From assembly GCA_014904845.1 (NCBI GenBank), contig MU119799.1, positions 1,329 to 18,748 of the forward strand: a stretch of 17,420 nt of DNA, given 5' to 3'. This stretch comes from Acephala macrosclerotiorum (Eukaryota > Ascomycota > Leotiomycetes > Helotiales > Mollisiaceae). Position 1 is the first letter of the stretch. Each line of letters opens with the position of its first letter. The notes under the pieces are model-generated. The model saw nothing but the letters and a program-made list of their open reading frames with translations. It was not told the DNA's origin and did no database searches. The translations under genes were made by a program, and so were the position numbers. This document shows, in pieces, positions 11,401 through 17,420 of the stretch.

Positions 11401-12780
11401 ATAGAATTTCGTAAATTAATTTAAAAATTCGTTGATTATAACGTTCAAAACAAAATATTATAAAAAAATACTATTAAATTTTATTTATCTCGACTTATTT
11501 TAAACGATTTAAAATAGCGTATAATAATTATAATTAAATTATATAATAAGTTTAAATATATTAAAAAAAAAAGTATTTATTATCGAGTAATTAATTGATA
11601 TTATTGAAAAAAGTATTATAAAAACATTTAAAATTTTGTAGTAAATTACAACGATTATTAGTACAAAAACAAAAAAAAACACGAAAAAACTTTATATTCT
11701 CAAAAAGTAATTTTATTATTTTATTACATTAAAATAAATATAATTAAATTTTTGCAATATAAAATATTTAATAATTTGATTATAATATGAGATAATTTTT
11801 TTAATTAAATTAAAATCAAATTAATAAAAAATTCGATTTTTAAAAAGATTATTAAATTTATTTATAATAATATCATTTGTAAATACAATATTTTCGATCA
11901 TATAAAATTGAATAAAAAACTCGAATTCAAAAAAATTATTATTAAAAAATTGAATAAACTCGAAATTAAACGAATTATTATCTCTATATACAATTCGAAA
12001 GTAAATAAAATAATTAAATGAAAATATCAATCTATTATTATTACATTGATTATTTTAACGAAAAAAAATAAAAAAAACTAATTAAAATACTTATTAATTG
12101 TTTTTTTTGCGAATCGAACGACTATTTATAAATCAATTAAATGTATATTATTTTATATAGTTTATAGTAAAGAAATTGTTTTATTTATTGAAATTCGATT
12201 TTTTATTTAAAAAACTCTCGATTGGAACGAAATATATAATCGAACGAAGTTTCTTAAATTGAAAATTAAATAGATTGAAATGTAAAACGAAAATATAAAA
12301 AAATTGAGATTAAAAAAAGAACGTAATCGCAAATAAAATCAAATATATTTCGACGTTTATTATTAAATACGAAAAAAATCAATTCGAGAAAAAAATTTCG
12401 TATTAATATATAATATTAAATTTATTGATTAAAATATATTTAAAAATATTAAATTATTATATAAATAGTTGAATTTATATTGAGTTTATTAAACAAATTA
12501 ATTGAAAAAGAATTATTTGTTTGAAAAAGTAAATAAAACGATAATTCGAAAATTATATATTGAAAATCGTTTGAAAAAATTTATTAAAAAAAATAAATAC
12601 TGAGATTTTTTGAACAATAGTAAAAATAAAAATATTATTAAATTTGTTGATTTTAATAATAATAAAAATATAGATACAAAAAAAAAAGTAATTAAAGAAT
12701 TTCGTAATAAATAAAATATTTAAAAAATTGAAAAAAGAATTGAAATTATAATTCGTATTTTTGAATTCAATAAAATCGAA
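8500..12780 (+). other. Element interior, block with G retained and plus-strand C depleted
   Basis: No readable gene. Sampled lines (10561, 11101, 12481, 12601) hold 5-8 non-CpG G against 1-2 non-CpG C, the reverse of the neighbouring blocks. The transition from the previous block is gradual across about 8330-8900, and 9901-9960 is mixed. The 110-codon open frame at 9101-9433 begins with TTG and is almost entirely Lys, Asn, Ile, Phe and Leu codons. I regard it as a chance opening in AT-rich DNA. A short (AAT)n-like run lies at about 11290-11309. Confidence 0.55.
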
Positions 12781-13100
12781 AGAAATAAATATATACGATT
12801 CTCTAAAAATTAAATAAATAAAAAAAACTCGTTAAACTTCGAAATAATAACGATTTTTTAATCGAAAAAAAACTATTTTTTTTTTTTTATTTACAATAAT
12901 TTTATTTTTTTATCGATTTTTTTTAAAATATTTTTATTTATTTTAATAAACTTTATTTACGCTTTGAAAACTCTATTTTTTTTTTATTATAATCAAAACG
13001 ATTTTATTATATAAAAAAACGAAATTATATTATTTTTTTTTTCTTTAGAAAATTTTAAAAAATTTTAATTTTTAAAATTCATAAAAAACATTTTTTAATA

Positions 13101-13180
13101 TATTCAAATATTTCTAAATATATTTCGATATATTTAAATACATTTCAATTATATTTAATTGTATTCAAACTATACAAACG
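13101..13180 (+). repeat. Degenerate decamer minisatellite, about eight units
   Basis: Eight consecutive units of 10 bp (one or two of 11) follow a TATTTCAAATA-like consensus: TATTCAAATA, TTTCTAAATA, TATTTCGATA, TATTTAAATA, CATTTCAATT and so on. The recurring C near the middle of most units gives more than A/T periodicity. A 10-bp unit does not keep reading frame, so it is unlikely to have coded for a peptide repeat. Confidence 0.5.
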
Positions 13181-14768
13181 TTCGTTAATACAATACTTAC
13201 TATAATTTATAAAAAAACTTTTTTCAATTCTCTTTTTTCTCTTTTTTAAAATTTTTTAATTACAACTTTTCAATTTTATATCAATTCAAAAATTACAATT
13301 TCTTTTTAATATTATTCATTTCTCTTCTCATTTCTTTAAAATTTTAATTTGTATTACTTTATATACAAATAATTTTATCAATTAAATATACTCTATTCAT
13401 TTGAATATTTCGCGACGATTTTCTTTAAAAATTTATATATACTTTCTCTATAAAAACAATTTATAAATATTTATTTTTTTTTATTTTTTTTCTTTCAAAA
13501 TTTATTTAATACGCTTTATAAAAAATCAATATAAAACTATTTACTTAAAATTTTCAAAAATTTTTATTCGAAATTAATATTATAATATTTCAATTATATA
13601 TATTAATATACTTTAAAAAATCTTTTTCACAAAAATAAATAAATTTTACAATTTTCAATTATTCAAAACGCAAAAATATTTGTTTACTTTTCTTATATAA
13701 TCTTTTTATAAACATAAAAACTTATAACTTTTTTCGATTTTACTAATAAATTTTTTCTTTTCAAATTTACACATTTCTCATTTTCAAAATTCAATCAATT
13801 TATTATATTACTTTTCTACGTACAAATTTTATAACTCTAGTTTTTATTCTTAAAATTCTTACAATATTATTATTATATCTCAAAAAAATATTTTATTAAA
13901 TTTCGAAAATACAAATTTTACACACAAAAAACGAAATAAAAATAATTATAATATATTTATATAAATCGTACAACGCAATCTCAATAATCTATAAAAAATT
14001 ATTAATAAACTACTACTTAAAAAAAAAGTAACTACAATTAATAATATCAATAATAAATTTATGAAAATTAAAAACGTAATAAAAAAAATTTTAATTAAAT
14101 AAAAAAAAAAAATTAAAAATAATATTATTTTAAAATTTTCTAAAAAATTTTTAAAATAATATATAATTTTAAACAAAGATTTTCTCTTTAAAATAAATAA
14201 AATTGAAAAATCGCGTATTATATTTTAACAAACTCGATTTAATCTAATTAAAATTTTTAATAGTATATTTAAATATTATAATCAAAAAAATTTTTTTCAA
14301 ATTCAAATATTTTAATAATTTATTGAAAATCCTATTAATAAATTTTATAATAAATATATATACTAAAAACTCGAGTAAATATTCCGTATAAAACGTTTTA
14401 CGTTTTACGAAATTATTAAAATTATTAATATAATTATTATTGAAAGAAATAAAATTTGTAATATACTATTTATAAGAATACTTTTTCGATCTATCGATTA
14501 TAAAAAAGCGTTAATATATTTAAAGAATACGAACAACGATTTAATAATCACAAATTTAAATAAAATAAATTTAAAAAAATTACATTTTACTTTTTATTTT
14601 TACGAACTTTTAATAATTAAAAAATATACTAAAAAATTTTTCTCGATTTTTACAAACGAGTTTAAAGAATAATCGATCGTTACTATTAATAATATAAACA
14701 TTCGAAACACTAAATCTCAAAAAATTACTAATACTAATATTTTATTTCTTTAAACAACTTTGTTAACT

Positions 14769-14807
14769 GGCGATAACAACGACGATAATAATAACAATAA
14801 TAACGAT
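14769..14807 (+). repeat. AAC/GAC/AAT trinucleotide tract
   Basis: After GGCGAT a run of near-perfect AAY and GAY triplets follows (thirteen triplets in all), which in plus frame would read as Asp and Asn only. In this G-depleted block AAC and AAT may derive from GAC, AGC or GAT. A short acidic or Asp/Ser-rich coding repeat, or a plain microsatellite, would both explain it. The frame is closed by stops about 6 codons upstream and 9 codons downstream. Confidence 0.45.
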
Positions 14808-15299
14808 ATTACTATTATTAACTTTTTCGTATAAAACTTTTTACTTTTTCAAATCTTTTAAATTTCTCGAATTTTTTAATTCGCTTTTTTTTTCGTTTCG
14901 ATTTTTACATCAATCAAACTCAAAAAATCTACTACCAATAATAAAAAATACTACAATATATTTATATTTACACTAAAAAAACACAAAATTATTATTACTT
15001 TATCGCAATCTAATATTATTTCATTCTAATCAACTCGCGAACTCTAATCAAATAATATACGTTTAATAATTGATTATATATACAATATAAATAATATATA
15101 GAAATTAAACGTTACTTTTTTTAATATTTTAAATTTTATTAATCGTATTAAAATTTTAAATACCGTTTATAATATTTACAAATACTCGTTTATTAAATAA
15201 CTTTATCAAATTTATTATATAATACTCTACGAAAATTTCGATTTATATTTTAAAAACAATAGAAAATAAATTGAAATTATAAAAATATAATTATTCAAA

Positions 15300-15992
15300 A
15301 TTTATAAATTGTATATTAAAAAAAAAAGTTTTTAATTCGTTTGAATTTATTTTAATATTTGTTTTTAGTTTATAAATATTTTTACTATTTTTTAATATAA
15401 ATAAAAAATATTAACGAAAGATCGATTTCAATTCTCGCGAATTTTTGTCGTTTTTATATTTATTTTTTCAATTAAATCGCTTATTAATCTAAAGATTGTA
15501 ATAGTTTTTATTTTATAAGATTTCTTTAAATAAACGAAAAAAAAATATATTTTATCGCTTTTTTTTAAAGAAATTAATATATTGAAATTCTACTATCGAC
15601 GAACTTTTTTTAGTAAATTTTTTCTTCTATACAATACGTATTTCCCTTTCATTGTTCGACTTTTATAAACAAATCTCAAATTATAATTACTATTTTATCG
15701 ATTTTCTAAAAACTATTTTTTTTATTTTATTACCTTTTTTCAATCTATTAAATTCTATTAAAACGATAAAATTAATTAATTTTTCTACGAAAAAAAAATG
15801 AATATATTTTAAAATTTAAACTTATTATATATTAAATTTTTTTTTTCTAATAAACTTCAAATAATTTATTCGCGATTTAACGATTATAAAAAAACGATAA
15901 ATTAATTATTTCGATTTTTTAAAATAACTACTTGAATAAATCTTTTTTCTAGTACTAAAAATCGAATTTTAATTAGAGATTTCTTAGAATAA
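15300..15992 (+). other. Element interior, alternating strand bias
   Basis: No gene is seen. About 15300-15560 is G-retaining (for example five non-CpG G in 15481-15540) and 15600-15780 is C-retaining, including TTTCCCTTTC at about 15641, one of the few CCC runs in the window. These short alternations differ from the multi-kilobase blocks to the left. Confidence 0.45.
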
Positions 15993-16268
15993 ATTCAATT
16001 AAATATTATAAAAAAAAAATCTCAAAAATTGAAATTATACGTCTACAAAACAAAGACTTTTATCGATCGAAAATACACTGAAAATCCTAAGAATTTTAAT
16101 CTTTTCATTTCATTTCCTGTGAATTTAATATCTATTAATACTAACAAAAAAATTATCGACAATACTATTTACGAAAAACTCAAAGAAATTTATAATAAAT
16201 TTCGAATTCTTTTCGAGAATCGATTTCAAAAATTTTCTAACGATAAATCTTTTCTCGATAATATTTAA
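15993..16268 (+). pseudogene. Short open frame, possible remnant of element coding sequence
   Basis: A frame of 91 codons is open between the stop at 15990 and TAA at 16266; the first usable start is a TTG at 16029. G+C over 16029-16268 is about 23%, clearly above its neighbours. The predicted peptide is less monotonous than the other openings: it includes a Tyr/Thr/Lys start, a Pro-Val-Asn-Leu stretch and a Lys/Glu/Phe-rich C-terminal half that could be helical (KLKEIYNKFRILFENRF). I recognise no family. It lies about 540 bp before the right LTR, where the end of pol or an accessory frame could lie. It may equally be a chance opening, because a few frames of this size are expected in 17 kb of such DNA. 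Confidence 0.2.
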
Positions 16269-16794
16269 CTTGAAAAAATCGATACAATTTTCAATATAAT
16301 TCATTGCACGAAATCTTTAAACTATTTTATTATTCGATATAAGATTTTTTAATAATTAGATTATTAAAACTCGTCTAATAATAAACATTTGTATATTTAT
16401 TAATAAAAACAAATTATAATTTAAATCAAATTAATTTTTCGATATTTTGAAATAAAAAAAATAAAAATATTTTTTAGTAATAAATCTTTTTTTAAATACG
16501 AAATTAAAAAATTGATAATATCTATAAAAAATAATTAAAAGTATTTGATTATTTCTAACGATAAATCTAAATTTGAAATTCGTTTACTTTTTTTCTTTCT
16601 ATTAAATTCTAAAAAAAAAAAAAAAAAAATTATAAAAAAATTTAATATTAATAAAAATATTGAAAAAATTATTAAATTTTTAAAAAAAAACGATAATAAT
16701 TTGAAAGATTTCGAGTTTTGAATTCTTTGTTTAAAACAAATCTTTTTTTTTTTTTTAGTTCTTTTCTTCGAAACTCGAAACAAACTCGTCATAT
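16269..16794 (+). other. 3' untranslated end of the element
   Basis: No gene is seen. It holds an A-run of about 18 at 16612-16629, a run of T at about 16744-16756, and weakly G-retaining sequence at 16441-16740. The 85-codon minus-strand frame at 16535-16792 runs through both homopolymers and is mostly Lys, Phe and Ile. I treat it as an artefact. Confidence 0.5.
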
Positions 16795-16805
16795 AAAAAA
16801 ACGAT
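16795..16805 (+). other. Possible polypurine tract
   Basis: AAAAAAACGAT lies immediately before the right LTR, where plus-strand DNA synthesis would be primed. Seven purines followed by CG is a poor tract, and A-runs are common here, so this is only positional evidence for plus orientation. Confidence 0.25.
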
Positions 16806-17064
16806 TATAATAAACCTATATATTTTCTCTTCAAAAATCCTTGTAAATAACTAATTTCGAGAACAATACTAATCACGTATTTTTTAATACATAAAAAACT
16901 TTCGCTTACTATAAACTAATCAATAACTTTTTCTACTTCTACTTTGACTGATTAATTGATTGATTTACGAATTACGAATTACTTCGAATAAATCTAATCC
17001 ACTGATTAAAACGAACTAATCTACGATTGAATCTTTTTACTTTGTACTTCATTACTTTTTTACA
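16806..17064 (+). repeat. Right (3') LTR, 259 bp
   Basis: Gap-free partner of 5041-5299, ending TTTTTTACA. It begins TATAATAAAC where the left copy has TGTAATGAAA, so its terminal G has decayed. It keeps many CT and CA dinucleotides that are TT or TA in the left copy, and has A at eleven sites where the left copy has G. It has thus been mutated mainly on the minus strand, opposite to the left LTR. At one place CG here (TTTCGCTT) corresponds to TA in the left LTR. Confidence 0.93.
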
Positions 17065-17068
17065 ATAT
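17065..17068. repeat. Target-site duplication, right copy (ATAT)
   Basis: Directly follows the CA end of the right LTR and matches 5037-5040. Confidence 0.7.
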
Positions 17069-17110
17069 ACGTTTCGTATATTAATAATAAAAAAAATTTA
17101 TAATTCGAAG

Positions 17111-17131
17111 TACGTAAAAATATTTTACGTA
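17111..17131. repeat. Perfect 9-bp inverted repeat
   Basis: TACGTAAAA and TTTTACGTA are separated by ATA. Retained CpGs in both arms make it more than an A/T coincidence. It is not followed by a T-run on a transcribed gene, so a terminator role is not supported. Confidence 0.5.
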
Positions 17132-17326
17132 ATTAATATAATTAAAAACTATAAAAATTATTTAAAATATTTCGAATTAAATTTAAATCGTATATAAATT
17201 TCGTAATTTTAAATCGTAATATTTTACGAATTAAAAATCGTATTAAAAAATTATTTAATACAATATAATATAAATATTTAAAATATTAATTTTATATATA
17301 AAATTTTTAAATTTATTTATTTATAT

Positions 17327-17328
17327 AT

Positions 17329-17419
<91 letters not shown>

Positions 17420-17420
17420 T
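17327..17420. repeat. (TTTA)n microsatellite running off the window
   Basis: About 23 uninterrupted copies of ATTT/TTTA, preceded at 17311-17326 by two or three units and a TATATAT interruption. It reaches the last base, so its true length is unknown. It is not a telomere repeat of a known type. Confidence 0.95.

Larger units (their letters stand above)
12800..15300 (+). other. Element interior, block almost devoid of non-CpG G
   Basis: No readable gene. This is the most extreme asymmetry in the window. Lines such as 13261, 13741 and 14701 contain several CA and CT dinucleotides and no G outside CpG. Minus-strand cytosines have been removed almost completely, while plus-strand cytosines, including CpA, survive. 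The left boundary is sharp, within about 12780-12850. A degenerate decamer array lies at 13101-13180 and an AAC/GAC/AAT tract at 14769-14807. The 76-codon minus-strand frame at 13946-14176 is a low-complexity Leu/Ile/Phe opening of this composition, not a convincing gene. Confidence 0.6.
5041..17064 (+). mobile_element. 12-kb degenerate LTR retrotransposon nested in older repeats
   Basis: Two direct repeats of 259 bp (5041-5299 and 16806-17064) bound 11,506 bp of internal sequence. The left LTR starts TG and the right LTR ends CA. The other two ends read TA, as expected from C-to-T decay. ATAT flanks both sides and an empty site exists at 541-625. No gag, protease, reverse transcriptase, RNase H or integrase motif could be read in any frame, so the superfamily (Gypsy or Copia) is undetermined; a four-base duplication is compatible with Gypsy-like integrases but does not decide. 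Plus orientation is tentative, based on a TATA-like motif in the left LTR and a purine run before the right one. At 12 kb it is large for a fungal LTR element with such short LTRs, so an extra cargo region or nested insertions are possible. Confidence 0.88.
17065..17326. other. Right flank: continuation of saturated older repeat DNA
   Basis: No gene is seen. Composition switches back at once to A/T with residual C and G mostly in CpG, as left of 5041, confirming the edge of the nested element. Bases 17065-17080 match 610-625 apart from two CG/TA swaps. Beyond that the two diverge, so the older repeat copy is truncated or rearranged here. Confidence 0.65.

Noticed and set aside
11821..12030. 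69-codon minus-strand open frame
   Set aside because: Composition is dominated by Phe, Asn and Ile, with no start-site context or family resemblance.
13946..14176. 76-codon minus-strand frame resembling a hydrophobic membrane peptide
   Set aside because: The apparent membrane segments come from Leu/Ile/Phe codons produced by A/T-rich, strand-biased sequence; it sits inside the decayed element.
14380..14410. AAAACGTTTT palindrome as another copy of the integration target
   Set aside because: It shares only the AAAACG/CGTTTT core and lacks the ATAT centre and the flanking sequence of the repeat.
16535..16792. 85-codon minus-strand frame before the right LTR
   Set aside because: It runs through an 18-base A-run and a long T-run, giving Phe and Lys stretches; it is an artefact of homopolymers.
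5041..17064. A novel defence or cargo system inside the 12-kb element
   Set aside because: No intact frame, domain or conserved motif can be read. The size is unusual, but nothing supports a functional system.
17327..17420. Telomeric repeat at the right end
   Set aside because: TTTA lacks the G-rich strand of known telomere repeats; it is a tetranucleotide microsatellite.

Overview
This window is extremely AT-rich, non-genic repeat DNA. I see no intact host gene, tRNA, rRNA or CRISPR array. It looks like a eukaryotic AT-isochore, most likely from a filamentous ascomycete fungus with very active repeat-induced point mutation (RIP) or a similar process. That assignment is an inference from the mutation pattern; no species-level marker is visible. 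Outside the central element almost every remaining C and G lies in a CpG dinucleotide. Nine sampled lines of the left 5 kb give roughly 6-7% G+C. That is context-specific C-to-T mutation on both strands with CpG spared, not simple AT drift.

Layout. Bases 1-203 are the 3' part of an old, saturated LTR copy carrying a 36-bp internal deletion. Bases 204-5040 are saturated old repeat DNA with a few microsatellites. This block holds two copies of one older repeat, at 541-625 and 4968-5040. The second copy is interrupted by a 12,024-bp LTR retrotransposon at 5041-17064. Its two direct LTRs are 259 bp each, align without gaps, and differ at about 42 sites: 40 transitions and 2 transversions. The insertion is flanked by ATAT on both sides. 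The uninterrupted copy at 541-625 acts as an internal empty-site reference. Bases 17065-17326 are the continuation of the saturated flank, and a (TTTA)n microsatellite runs off the right end.

The element is less mutated than its flanks (sampled lines about 12-23% G+C), so it arrived after much of the flank decay or has undergone fewer mutation rounds. It is dead: no gag or pol frame survives, and the open frames longer than about 70 codons are about as frequent as expected by chance in DNA this AT-rich. Its mutations are strand-asymmetric in long blocks. Non-CpG C survives and G is depleted in about 5580-8330 and 12800-15300. The reverse holds in about 8500-12780. The two LTRs carry opposite strand biases.

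Most informative are the old repeat copies. CpG dinucleotides are either intact or replaced as a pair by TpA, with almost no CA or TG intermediates. The insertion site is the centre of a palindrome, and the 3' flank of the left LTR resembles the same half-site, which hints at a preferred integration target.
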